Source of the DNA: Bacteroidota bacterium
GTDB taxonomy: Bacteria; Bacteroidota; Bacteroidia; Flavobacteriales; Weeksellaceae
Length of the DNA: 26,211 nt
Assembly (NCBI GenBank): GCA_023433225.1
Contig: JAEZDQ010000215.1
Span: 1-26,211, forward strand
Reading direction: 5' to 3'
The translations under genes and the position numbers were made by a program. Of this stretch, positions 14,705 to 21,880 are shown piece by piece (position 1 is the stretch's first letter; each line of letters begins with the position of its first letter). The notes under the pieces are model-generated. The model was not told where the DNA came from and searched no databases. It saw only the letters and a program-made list of their open reading frames with translations.

Positions 14705-15202
14705 TCAGTGGGGGTTCATCATTTCTTTCAATTTCGTTTTGGCCCGGTTCATTTTTACGCGCGCATTGACCTCAGTAATCCCTAAGGTGCCGGCGATTTC
14801 GCGGTACGGCATATCTTCCAGATACAGGAGGATGAGTGCCCTTTCTACGTCATTTAGTTTTTTTATGCTGGCGTATAAAGATTTTAATCTTTCTTCGTAT
14901 TCTTCATCGTAATCATTTGATTTTATGTTGAAAAAACTTCCGTCATCAAGCGAAGAAGTTTTTATGGTACGGCTTTTTTGCCTGAACAAAGTAATGGCCG
15001 TATTCAACCCAACGCGGTACATCCAAGTGCTGAATTTAGAATCGCCTTTGAAAGAATCAAATGATTTCCACAATTGTAAAACGATTTCCTGAAACAAATC
15101 TTCACGCGTTTCCGGGGTATCACAATAAATCCTACAAACCTTGTGTATGATTCCTTGGTTTGATTCTATAAGTTGCGTAAATTCAGTTTCTTTAGATTTC
15201 AC
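14705..15202 (-). CDS. ECF-type RNA polymerase sigma factor (cassette 2), GTG start
   Basis: A 165-residue ECF sigma factor with region 2 at about 10-75 (DLFQEIVLQLWKSFDSF, FSTWMYRVGLNTAI) and region 4 at about 108-160 (LNDVERALILLYLEDMPYREIAGTLGI, NRAKTKL). The start at 15202 is GTG; no in-frame ATG precedes region 2. It is distinct in sequence from the first sigma factor of the window. It is followed by a membrane protein gene and then, on the same strand with short gaps, by the His-rich, TonB-receptor and DUF4625 genes, which might be part of its regulon. The TGTAACAA box shared with the other sigma gene lies 33 bases upstream. Confidence 0.92.
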   Translation of the reverse strand: MKSKETEFTQLIESNQGIIHKVCRIYCDTPETREDLFQEIVLQLWKSFDSFKGDSKFSTWMYRVGLNTAITLFRQKSRTIKTSSLDDGSFFNIKSNDYDEEYEERLKSLYASIKKLNDVERALILLYLEDMPYREIAGTLGITEVNARVKMNRAKTKLKEMMNPH

Positions 15203-15235
15203 CGTGTCTTACAATTGGTAAACAAAAATAGCGAG

Positions 15236-15243
15236 TTGTTACA
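15236..15243 (-). promoter_or_regulatory. TGTAACAA box upstream of cassette 2 sigma gene
   Basis: Minus-strand TGTAACAA, identical to the box at 8187-8194 before the other ECF sigma gene. Seventeen bases downstream of GTAAC the sequence is TACC rather than CGTC, so the -10 half does not repeat. The distance to the GTG start implies a very short leader if this is the -35 element. Confidence 0.45.
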
Positions 15244-15275
15244 AATAATTTGAATTATTTTTAAATGAAGAAACC

Positions 15276-15294
15276 CTCGCTCGTACAGAGCGAG
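15276..15294. other. GC-rich stem-loop in ECF cassette 2 upstream region
   Basis: CTCGCTC and GAGCGAG form a perfect seven-base stem with a GTACA loop, the most GC-rich motif in an AT-rich spacer. Neither side carries a clear T run. It lies between the candidate terminator of the amidotransferase gene and the sigma promoter. It may be a backup terminator, an operator or part of a small RNA. Confidence 0.5.
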
Positions 15295-15373
15295 TGTATT
15301 CCCCCTAACCAACTTAAACCTAATGAAAATAGTGTTTTTACTATTTCCATGCCAAATATAAATGAATATTTTT

Positions 15374-15419
15374 TATAAAAAAATTATCCGGAAAATTTTT
15401 AGGTTATTTTTTGGATAAT
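15374..15419 (-). terminator. Intrinsic terminator of the permease-amidotransferase unit
   Basis: On the minus strand ATTATCC (15413-15419) pairs with GGATAAT (15383-15389), with A4/T4 pairing inside the loop, and the stem is followed by seven T (15376-15382 region). It begins four bases after the amidotransferase stop. Placement, stem and T tract agree with an intrinsic terminator. Confidence 0.55.
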
Positions 15420-15423
15420 GAAT

Positions 15424-15987
15424 TTATTCCCAAAGCCAATTGGAAAGAATTTGTTTTCCCAAATTCGTCATATAGCTTTCCGGATGAAATTGAACACCTC
15501 TTACATCAAGACTTTTATGTCGAAGGGACATAATATGACCCTCTCTGTCAACCGCTGTAATTTCCAAACAAGAGGGAAGGGGAGGCTCTACCACCCAAGA
15601 ATGGTAACGTCCGGCGATAAATTCATCTTCTATACCTTTATATATACACTCATCAGGCACCGTTATTTTAACCGGCTTGGCCGAACCGTGGAAAACAGTT
15701 TCCAGATTCAGGAGTTTTCCGCCGAATACTTCCGAGATTGCCTGCATCCCCAAACAAACTCCTAAAATGCTTTTGGTTGGCGCATAAGTTTGAATGATTT
15801 CCGGCATGATTCCGGCTTCGGAAGGGGTTCCGGGACCGGGCGAAAGCAATATTTTATGGAATTCGTTTGCTTCCCCCAATCGGATTTCATCATTGTAACG
15901 AATGATTGGAGCACAATTTAATTCTTCTAAAAGATGAGCCAAATTATACGTAAAACTATCGTAATTATCAATTAACAATACTTTCAA
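15424..15987 (-). CDS. Glutamine amidotransferase of anthranilate/aminodeoxychorismate synthase (TrpG/PabA type)
   Basis: A 187-residue class I amidotransferase that releases ammonia from glutamine for a chorismate-using partner. The start MKVLLIDNYDSFTYNL is diagnostic for the TrpG/PabA group; LLSPGPGTP at 47-55 forms the oxyanion region, GVCLGMQ carries nucleophile Cys78, and QFHPES carries His168 and Glu170, completing the triad. Full length. No trpE or pabB lies nearby: upstream and overlapping by four bases (ATGA) is an FtsX/LolE-type permease. A lone copy outside a trp operon suggests a PabA role in folate synthesis or a shared subunit, which the window cannot decide. Confidence 0.92.
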   Translation of the reverse strand: MKVLLIDNYDSFTYNLAHLLEELNCAPIIRYNDEIRLGEANEFHKILLSPGPGTPSEAGIMPEIIQTYAPTKSILGVCLGMQAISEVFGGKLLNLETVFHGSAKPVKITVPDECIYKGIEDEFIAGRYHSWVVEPPLPSCLEITAVDREGHIMSLRHKSLDVRGVQFHPESYMTNLGKQILSNWLWE

Positions 15988-17219
15988 TTCTGGTTGATTT
16001 TCATGGCCTGACTGGGCGTTATTTTTGAAATCAAGTAGGAAGGAAGCAGTAATACAACAGCAGAAATCAAGATGGCACTGAGGTTTAAAACCAGAATATA
16101 AGTCAGATCTAAATAAACCGGTGCCGATGAAAGGTAATAGTTCTCAGCCGGAAGTTTGATGATTTTAAAATATTTTTGGGCCATCAATAACCCCATCCCC
16201 AAAACATTCCCGACAACCAATCCCGGAAACATAATGAAAACCGCATAGTAAACAAATATCTTGCGAATCCGCCAATCCGTTGCGCCCAATGTTTTCAACA
16301 AACCGATTGAATGCGTCCTTTCCAAGATCAAGATGAGCAAAACCATTACCATATTGATGACCACCACCACCATCATAATAAAAAGAATGACAAAAATATT
16401 CGTATCGAAAATGGCAATCCAATCATTAATTTGGGTAAATGAACTTGAAGCAGATTGCGCATACAATTGAAAATCAATACTTTCATTTACCTGAGCCGCA
16501 ACTTTGTCTAAATCTTCGATGTCGCGTGTAAAAAGCTCGAAACCTCCAACGGTAAGGCTGTCCCATTTGTTCAAGCGTTGGATTTGTTTGATGTCGCCAA
16601 TGATGTAAATATCATCGAAATCCTTGATGTCGGTAGCGAATAAGCCCGTGATCTCAAACCTTCGGTAAATGGGTTTGCCGGAATCTTGGATGAAGTAAGC
16701 TACAAAAGAACTGTCCACATCCAAATGCAGTTCTTTCGCAATTTTCTCAGGTAGTATGATTTCCGCGCTCAACCGCCTTTCTTCTATTTTTGGGAACCGG
16801 CCTTTGGTAATATAATTCTGGAAGCGTTTCGTATCGAAATCCGTCCCAACGCCCTTGAGCACAACGCCGCTGAAATTATCGGGCGTACGGATGATACAAC
16901 TCTTGGTCGCGATGGCTTGAACATGGACGATTTCGGGAACCGATTCAAATTCAGGATAAAAATTCTGTTGTAGGGAAACCGAATCCGAATTGAAAGAGAG
17001 GTTACTGTTATAAGGTTTAATGGTAATGTGGCCGTTGAAATCCGCCAATTTTTGTTTGATTCCTTTCCTTGCGCCGATGCCCGTTGAAAGTGTAATCAAA
17101 GCCACCATAATCCCAATGGCAACGGCAATTTGTCCGATACGGATAATCGTAGTAGAAAGGTTATTTTTACTACTTTTACCGAACGCAATTTTTTTCGCAA
17201 ACCACCAAGAGAAGTTCAA
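15984..17219 (-). CDS. LolC/LolE-like ABC transporter permease (FtsX family)
   Basis: A 411-residue inner-membrane protein with the MacB/LolE layout: N-terminal transmembrane helix at about 28-48, a large periplasmic domain (about 50-265), and three C-terminal helices near 270-292, 320-342 and 372-395. The cytoplasmic loop ILERTHSIGLLKTLGATDWRIRKIF is the FtsX/LolE coupling segment (seen in short blocks: ERTHSIGLLKTLGA). Members extract lipoproteins or move other envelope substrates with an ABC ATPase, which is not in this window. The start MNFSWWFAKKIAFG is typical of Bacteroidota members. Its ATG lies 18 bases from the divergent NamZ start, and a TATATTTG promoter element lies inside that neighbour's coding sequence. 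Confidence 0.88.
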   Translation of the reverse strand: MNFSWWFAKKIAFGKSSKNNLSTTIIRIGQIAVAIGIMVALITLSTGIGARKGIKQKLADFNGHITIKPYNSNLSFNSDSVSLQQNFYPEFESVPEIVHVQAIATKSCIIRTPDNFSGVVLKGVGTDFDTKRFQNYITKGRFPKIEERRLSAEIILPEKIAKELHLDVDSSFVAYFIQDSGKPIYRRFEITGLFATDIKDFDDIYIIGDIKQIQRLNKWDSLTVGGFELFTRDIEDLDKVAAQVNESIDFQLYAQSASSSFTQINDWIAIFDTNIFVILFIMMVVVVINMVMVLLILILERTHSIGLLKTLGATDWRIRKIFVYYAVFIMFPGLVVGNVLGMGLLMAQKYFKIIKLPAENYYLSSAPVYLDLTYILVLNLSAILISAVVLLLPSYLISKITPSQAMKINQN

Positions 17220-17237
17220 ATCCGAAAATTTAAAATT

Positions 17238-18467
17238 ATGTTTAGAAAACTTGTCAAATATACATTAATTGCCGTATTTCTGCTTGCAAATTCATCCTTA
17301 TTTGCCCAAAATGACGACTACGAAAGAATTTATGCCGGCGCCGAACATCCTGAGCTTTACCTCACATTGATGCTCAATAAAAGAGTAGGGGTGGTGACGA
17401 ACCAGACAGGTATTTTGTTCGCCGGAACCCAACTTTATTCCATGAGCGCGGAAAAGTTAAAGGAAGATATTCACTTGGTTGATTTTTTAATAAGCAGAAA
17501 AGTTGATGTTAAAAAGATATTTTCGCCGGAGCATGGATTCCGTGGCGATGCCGATGCGGGTGAAACCGTGAAATCAGGAAAAGATATTCAAACCGGCCTG
17601 CCAATTGTCTCATTGTATGGGAATAATAAAAAACCATCTAAAGAACAACTTGAAGATATTGATATTCTATTGTTTGACATCCAAGACGTAGGCGCGCGGT
17701 TTTACACCTACATTTCAACCTTGCATTATATAATGGAAGCAGCGGCGGAAAACGGTAAAAAAGTAATTGTTTTGGATCGACCGAATCCGAACGGCCATTA
17801 TGTGGACGGTCCGGTTTTGGACATGAAGTATAAATCCTTTGTCGGCATGCACCCGGTTCCAGTCGTTTATGGGATGACCATTGGCGAATACGCAAAAATG
17901 ATCAACGGAGAGAAATGGCTTGCAAACAGGCTGAGTTGCGACTTAGCAGTTGTTCCTTTGAGAAATTATACACACCGTCGGTATTACAGGCTTCCCGTAA
18001 AACCGTCACCGAATTTACCCAATGATAAATCCATCAATTTGTATCCAAGTACTTGTTTTTTCGAAGCAATCAATGGAAGCGAAGGCCGTGGAACCGATAA
18101 ACCTTTTCAGGTTTATGGATCGCCTTTTATAAAGAACATGTCTTATCAGTTTGTCCCCAAACCCAATGCAGGAGCTAAAGACCCTCGGTTCAACGGTGAA
18201 ATTTGCTATGGCGAAGACCTGAGTGATGCACCTTTTTTAGAAGAAATAAATTTGGAATGGCTTATCCGTGCGTATCAAAATTATGAAGGAAGTGAGCCGT
18301 TTTGGATCAAGCAATCCGGAGAATTTTGGATTGATAAACTGGCAGGAACCGATCAATTGAGAAAACAAATCGAAAAGGGTTTATCGGAAGAAACCATCAA
18401 ACAAACTTGGCAAAAAGATTTGGAAGATTTCAAACAAATCAGGAAGAAATATTTAATGTATGATTGA
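17238..18467 (+). CDS. namZ: Exo-beta-N-acetylmuramidase NamZ (DUF1343, GH171)
   Basis: A 409-residue exported protein with a signal peptide (1-23, ending SLFAQ). The body is the DUF1343 family, now known as NamZ, which removes N-acetylmuramic acid from the non-reducing end of peptidoglycan fragments (shown for Bacillus subtilis and Tannerella forsythia members). Visible blocks: RVGVVTNQTG (49-58), FSPEHGFRGDADAG (95-108, with Glu98 the proposed catalytic residue), LFDIQDVGARFYTY, LDRPNPNG, NGSEGRGTDKPFQVYG. The ATG at 17238 coincides with the signal peptide; an upstream in-frame start at 17130 would overlap the divergent permease gene and add a non-secretory stretch. It could feed amino sugars to a kinase such as the BadF-type enzyme at 9718-10575. 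Confidence 0.9.
   Translation: MFRKLVKYTLIAVFLLANSSLFAQNDDYERIYAGAEHPELYLTLMLNKRVGVVTNQTGILFAGTQLYSMSAEKLKEDIHLVDFLISRKVDVKKIFSPEHGFRGDADAGETVKSGKDIQTGLPIVSLYGNNKKPSKEQLEDIDILLFDIQDVGARFYTYISTLHYIMEAAAENGKKVIVLDRPNPNGHYVDGPVLDMKYKSFVGMHPVPVVYGMTIGEYAKMINGEKWLANRLSCDLAVVPLRNYTHRRYYRLPVKPSPNLPNDKSINLYPSTCFFEAINGSEGRGTDKPFQVYGSPFIKNMSYQFVPKPNAGAKDPRFNGEICYGEDLSDAPFLEEINLEWLIRAYQNYEGSEPFWIKQSGEFWIDKLAGTDQLRKQIEKGLSEETIKQTWQKDLEDFKQIRKKYLMYD
17255..17262 (-). promoter_or_regulatory. Candidate -7 promoter element for the permease, within namZ
   Basis: TATATTTG on the minus strand matches TAnnTTTG and ends 35 bases before the permease ATG. It lies inside the signal-peptide codons of the divergent namZ gene, as it must, since only 18 bases separate the two starts. 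Confidence 0.45.
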
Positions 18468-18566
18468 GGGAATTAATTGGTAAATGTTCCATTATTTACA
18501 ACTTAACAATTTCGCATTTTCAAAAGTCCTATAATTTATATTATGTTAAATAGAATTTAAAATGAT

Positions 18567-19175
18567 TCATCCTTTCTGAATGAATATTAACAATTCCCCT
18601 TCTTCATAAGTTATGCTGATTTCATTTTCCACAGCACGATTGCGAATGCCTATCCGCTTGGACATATCCAAATCTTCACTCTTTAAAGCATATTGTAAAC
18701 CATTGGTGGTAATGTTCTTCGTAACAGGAAACGGATACAAGGAAATAATTCTTCCTTTATAACCTTCTAATTCGGTATTTTTCTCTGCGAAAAAATAATA
18801 ACTGTAATCATCAAAAAACACCAACTTGAGTTTGTTTTTGAATTTTAATCCAGAAGTTAAATTCCCGAGGAAATGGTCGTGTTCCATTCCGCTGCTGCCG
18901 TAAACGTAAACATCATTATAACCCATATATTCAATCAATTGGAGTGCTTTTTCAAAATCGGTATAATCCTGATCGGGTAATTCTATCACTTCAACTTCAG
19001 CAGAAATTTCACCTATGGGCAACGAGTCAAAATCGCCACAAACGATATCGGGTTTGATGTGGTTTTTTCGCAAATAATGGTACGCGCCGTCTGTACAAAA
19101 AATCTTTGCGAACTGTCGCAAATCCGGAAATATTTTCGGTGCTTGTCCGTTCAAAAATAAAGCAACCTTATTCAC
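18567..19175 (-). CDS. Thiamine pyrophosphokinase
   Basis: A 202-residue enzyme that transfers pyrophosphate from ATP to thiamine, giving thiamine diphosphate in the cytosol. Motifs: IFCTDGAYHYL, IVCGDFDSLP (about residues 52-61 of this start) and DQDYTDFEKAL with the catalytic acidic residues; the C-terminal half has the thiamine-binding segment GLQYALKSEDL. I choose the GTG at 19175 because MNKVALFLNGQAP is the normal family N-terminus; the ATG codons at 19217 and 19199 would add residues with no family match. With this start the gene overlaps the stop of the upstream adenosyltransferase by eight bases, so translation is probably coupled. Confidence 0.9.
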   Translation of the reverse strand: MNKVALFLNGQAPKIFPDLRQFAKIFCTDGAYHYLRKNHIKPDIVCGDFDSLPIGEISAEVEVIELPDQDYTDFEKALQLIEYMGYNDVYVYGSSGMEHDHFLGNLTSGLKFKNKLKLVFFDDYSYYFFAEKNTELEGYKGRIISLYPFPVTKNITTNGLQYALKSEDLDMSKRIGIRNRAVENEISITYEEGELLIFIQKG

Positions 19176-19734
19176 CGGGTAACCATTGAATTTCCTCATG
19201 CCCTGCATCTTGGGCAATTTTCCGGGATAGAACGAACAAATAATCGGATAATCGGTTCAGGTATTTCAATAATTCTCCCCTAATTTCTTCTAATTCACTC
19301 AATGACACGGTTATACGTTCTGCTCTTCTACAAATGCAGCGTGACAAATGTGCATGGGATGCGGCCATATTTCCACCGGGCAAGATGAAATGGGTCAAAG
19401 GCGGCAGCTCCTCCTCCATTTGATCAATCCAATTTTCGAGGCTCTGAATATTGTTTTCTGAAATCACATGGGACAATCTCGGTTTGCCGTTTGCCAAATA
19501 CATTTTTTCCTGAGGAGTCGCTAATTCCGCACCGATGTGGAATAAATCCTTTTGTACTTGCACCAATTGCGCTATATATACGGAATTGATTGGGGAACTT
19601 CTAATCAATCCAATGGATGAATTCAATTCATCCACCGTTCCGTACGCATCAATTCTGATGTGGTTTTTAGAAACCTTTATGCCTCCGTACAATGAAGTAG
19701 TTCCTTTGTCGCCGGTTTTGGTATAAACTTTCAT
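19168..19734 (-). CDS. Cob(I)yrinic acid a,c-diamide adenosyltransferase, PduO type
   Basis: A 188-residue PduO-type adenosyltransferase that makes adenosylcobalamin from ATP and cob(I)alamin. The N-terminal ATP-binding loop KTGDKGTTSLYGG (5-17), DAYGTVDELNSSIGL and the conserved RCICRRAER segment (about 132-140) are all present, and length is normal. A TATATTTG promoter element (19749-19756, minus strand) ends 14 bases before the ATG. It overlaps thiamine pyrophosphokinase and is divergent from the VOC gene at 19866. No other cobalamin genes are nearby, in keeping with a salvage role for imported corrinoids. Confidence 0.93.
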   Translation of the reverse strand: MKVYTKTGDKGTTSLYGGIKVSKNHIRIDAYGTVDELNSSIGLIRSSPINSVYIAQLVQVQKDLFHIGAELATPQEKMYLANGKPRLSHVISENNIQSLENWIDQMEEELPPLTHFILPGGNMAASHAHLSRCICRRAERITVSLSELEEIRGELLKYLNRLSDYLFVLSRKIAQDAGHEEIQWLPGE

Positions 19735-19748
19735 TTTTTTACTTTCTT

Positions 19749-19756
19749 CAAATATA
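19749..19756 (-). promoter_or_regulatory. Candidate -7 promoter element for the adenosyltransferase gene
   Basis: TATATTTG on the minus strand, an exact TAnnTTTG match 14 bases before the ATG at 19734. No good -33 element is seen at the expected distance. Confidence 0.5.
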
Positions 19757-19865
19757 TTTATAATTTCTAAACCGAAGGTAGGACAAGATTTCGTTCCGGC
19801 TCAATAAAATTCCTTTCATTGTTTTCATTTTTTGTGTAAATTAAACCTCAATTAAAAATCAAAAA

Positions 19866-20348
19866 ATGGAATATAAAATCCCCGCACGGACGCACATCGG
19901 CCATATTCACCTGAAAGTAGCGGACTTAAACCGTTCACTTGCCTTTTATTGCGATTTATTGGGTTTTGAAATAACGACCATGTATGGTGAACAGGCAGCT
20001 TTTATTTCTGCCGGGGGTTACCACCACCACATCGGATTGAATACCTGGCACAGCAAAGATTCGCCACCTGCCCCACAAAATTCTGTCGGTTTGTACCACA
20101 CGGCCATCGTTTATCCGGAAAGAAGAGATTTGGCCTTCATTTTAGACCGTTTGCGCAATGCCCGTTATCCTTTAACCGGCGCGAGTGACCATGGCGTTTC
20201 GGAAGCTTTGTATTTAGATGACCCCGATGGCAATGGTGTGGAATTGTATTGGGATCGCCCCAAAGACCTTTGGCCACAGAAACCCGACGGGTCTTTGGAG
20301 ATGTTTACCCGACCGCTTGATTTGGTGAATTTGTTGGAAGAATTATAA
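19866..20348 (+). CDS. VOC family protein, catechol-2,3-dioxygenase-like (CatE type)
   Basis: A 160-residue vicinal-oxygen-chelate fold protein. HIGHIHLKVADLNRSLAFY at the start gives the first metal His and the usual helix; HHIGLNTW and LYHTAIVYP supply further His; GVELYWDRP carries the C-terminal Glu ligand. The pattern is that of the shorter CatE-like relatives of catechol-2,3-dioxygenase, which may open aromatic rings or act as glyoxalase-like enzymes; the substrate is not readable. First of six plus-strand genes for small soluble or anchored binding folds. A weak AT-rich hairpin with a T run follows its stop, so it may be transcribed separately from the rest. Confidence 0.85.
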   Translation: MEYKIPARTHIGHIHLKVADLNRSLAFYCDLLGFEITTMYGEQAAFISAGGYHHHIGLNTWHSKDSPPAPQNSVGLYHTAIVYPERRDLAFILDRLRNARYPLTGASDHGVSEALYLDDPDGNGVELYWDRPKDLWPQKPDGSLEMFTRPLDLVNLLEEL

Positions 20349-20380
20349 AATTGATATTATTCAATTTTCTTGATTTTTTT
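20347..20380 (+). terminator. Weak candidate terminator after the first VOC gene
   Basis: AAAATTG (20347-20353) and CAATTTT (20362-20368) form a seven-base AT-rich stem with an eight-base loop, followed within a few bases by seven T. It overlaps the stop codon region of the gene. Low stability makes it uncertain. Confidence 0.3.
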
Positions 20381-20414
20381 ATTTAATTTTAATCTTAATT
20401 TCTAAATTAAAACC

Positions 20415-20930
20415 ATGAAAATCATCAAGAAAATTTTACTGGGTATCCTCAGCCTAATTGTTTTGGTATTGATTATTGCAGCAATAGCACCCAAAGAGAT
20501 GACCGCAGAAAGTGAAATTACCATTGACAGGCCCAAAGCAGAAGTGTTTGATTATATCAAATATGTAAAAAACCAAGACCATTTCGGCAAATGGCAAAAG
20601 ATGGAGCCTGACTTGAAAAAATCTTATGAAGGGACCGACGGCACACCGGGCTTCAAATATTCTTGGGAAGGCGATGAATTAGGTAATGGTTCACAGACCA
20701 TTACAAAAATAGTGGAAGGCGAACGCATGGAATCCGAATTGTATTTTGGATTCGGCGAACCCGCTCAAGCTTATTTCGTCACCAAAGATGCAGGCGCGGG
20801 GAAAACTTCAGTCACTTGGGGCATCAAAGGAAAATCCATGTATCCGCTCAACATCATGAATCTTTTCATCAATATGGACAAAGACTTTCAAGAAGGGCTT
20901 CAAAACCTGAAAACCGAGTTGGAACAATAG
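20415..20930 (+). CDS. SRPBCC family (polyketide cyclase/START-like) protein, membrane-anchored
   Basis: A 171-residue protein with a single hydrophobic N-terminal segment (about 7-26, with two Lys before it) followed by an SRPBCC hydrophobic-pocket domain: EITIDRPKAEVFDYIKYV (about 35-52), FKYSWEGDELGNGSQTI, and a long C-terminal helix ending LKTELEQ. This is the common 'polyketide cyclase' annotation group; the domain binds hydrophobic small molecules and most members have no proven enzyme activity. The anchor would place the domain on the outer face of the inner membrane. It lies 66 bases after the VOC gene and 51 before the next. Confidence 0.82.
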   Translation: MKIIKKILLGILSLIVLVLIIAAIAPKEMTAESEITIDRPKAEVFDYIKYVKNQDHFGKWQKMEPDLKKSYEGTDGTPGFKYSWEGDELGNGSQTITKIVEGERMESELYFGFGEPAQAYFVTKDAGAGKTSVTWGIKGKSMYPLNIMNLFINMDKDFQEGLQNLKTELEQ

Positions 20931-20981
20931 TTATTCATTTGAATTAATACTTAAACACAACACATTAAAAATATTAAAATC

Positions 20982-21404
20982 ATGACTTTAAATCCTTATT
21001 TGAATTTCGATGGAAATGCTGAAGAGGCTTTTCGCTTTTACCAATCCGTGTTCGGCGGTGAATTATTCGTACAAAAAATGGACAATGTCCCCGGGATGGA
21101 AATCCCAGATAACGAAAAAGACCGGGTTCTACACGTTGCTTTGCCTATCGGGCAAAGTCAGTTCCTGATGGCGTCCGACTGTTTGCCCAGCCAAGGACAG
21201 GTTTTGAGCGTGGGCAACAACAATTACATCTCCATCACGGCCGACAGCCGCAAAGAAGCCGATCGTCTGTTTGACAGCCTTTCCGCCGGAGGTGAACTGG
21301 AAATGCCCATGGAGGATATGTTTTGGGGAGATTATTTCGGTTCGTTCAAAGACAAATTCGGTATTTGCTGGATGATTAGTTTCAATGAACAACCTCACAA
21401 TTAA
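20982..21404 (+). CDS. VOC family protein, PhnB-like
   Basis: A 140-residue protein of the PhnB/'3-demethylubiquinone methyltransferase-like' VOC subgroup. TLNPYLNFDGNAEEAFRFY (2-20) and VFGGELFVQKM are characteristic; FLMASD and the C-terminal WGDYFGSFKDKFGICWMISF complete two beta-alpha-beta-beta-beta modules. The metal-ligand positions are not all conserved, as is common in PhnB-like proteins, and function is unknown in general despite the inherited name. It sits between two SRPBCC genes, 14 bases before the second one. Confidence 0.87.
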   Translation: MTLNPYLNFDGNAEEAFRFYQSVFGGELFVQKMDNVPGMEIPDNEKDRVLHVALPIGQSQFLMASDCLPSQGQVLSVGNNNYISITADSRKEADRLFDSLSAGGELEMPMEDMFWGDYFGSFKDKFGICWMISFNEQPHN

Positions 21405-21418
21405 AATTGATTGTTCAA

Positions 21419-21874
21419 ATGAAAAAATTGAATTACAACATCAACATCCAAGCCCCGGTCGAAAAGGTTTTCAAAACCATGCTCGGACTTGAAGATTCGG
21501 CCACATACGAATTTTGGACTGCCGAATTTAACCCTACTTCTGCATATGAAGGAAGTTGGGAAAAGGGCAGCAAAATCTATTTTACCGGTGTCCATGAAGG
21601 AAAAAAAGGCGGAATGGTCGCGGAAATCAAAGAACATATTCCCAATCAATTCATTTCCATTCGCCATTACGGGATTTTGGATGGCGACCAGGAGATTACA
21701 AGCGGAGCCGAAGTTGAGAAATGGGCGGGCTGTCGTGAAAATTATGCCTTCGAGGAAAACAACGGCGTGACAACGGTTTCGGTGGAAGTGGATACGGTGG
21801 ATGAGCACATTGATTATTTTGAAGAAACTTGGCCTAGAGCTTTAAATAAACTGAAAGAAATTTCTGAAAATTAA
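21419..21874 (+). CDS. SRPBCC domain protein (AHSA1-like)
   Basis: A 151-residue soluble SRPBCC protein: LNYNINIQAPVEKVFKTML (4-22), FWTAEFNPTSAYEGSWEKG, IYFTGVHEGKKGGMVAEI and the final helix WPRALNKLKEI form the AHSA1/START-like cradle. The ATG at 21419 is used; an in-frame TTG at 21407 would add four residues and is less likely. It starts 14 bases after the PhnB-like stop and ends six bases before the next VOC gene, so these are almost surely cotranscribed. Such PhnB/AHSA1 pairs are common in Bacteroidota and Actinobacteria; ligands are unknown. Confidence 0.87.
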   Translation: MKKLNYNINIQAPVEKVFKTMLGLEDSATYEFWTAEFNPTSAYEGSWEKGSKIYFTGVHEGKKGGMVAEIKEHIPNQFISIRHYGILDGDQEITSGAEVEKWAGCRENYAFEENNGVTTVSVEVDTVDEHIDYFEETWPRALNKLKEISEN

Positions 21875-21880
21875 GGCTGT

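Noticed and set aside
15323..15361. Twelve-codon plus-strand ORF (MKIVFLLFPCQI) in the spacer before the amidotransferase terminator
   Set aside because: Too short to support; no promoter or ribosome site evident, and it runs against both flanking genes.
17130..17237. N-terminal extension of NamZ from an upstream start
   Set aside because: It would place 36 charged residues before a good signal peptide and overlap the divergent permease gene by 90 bases.
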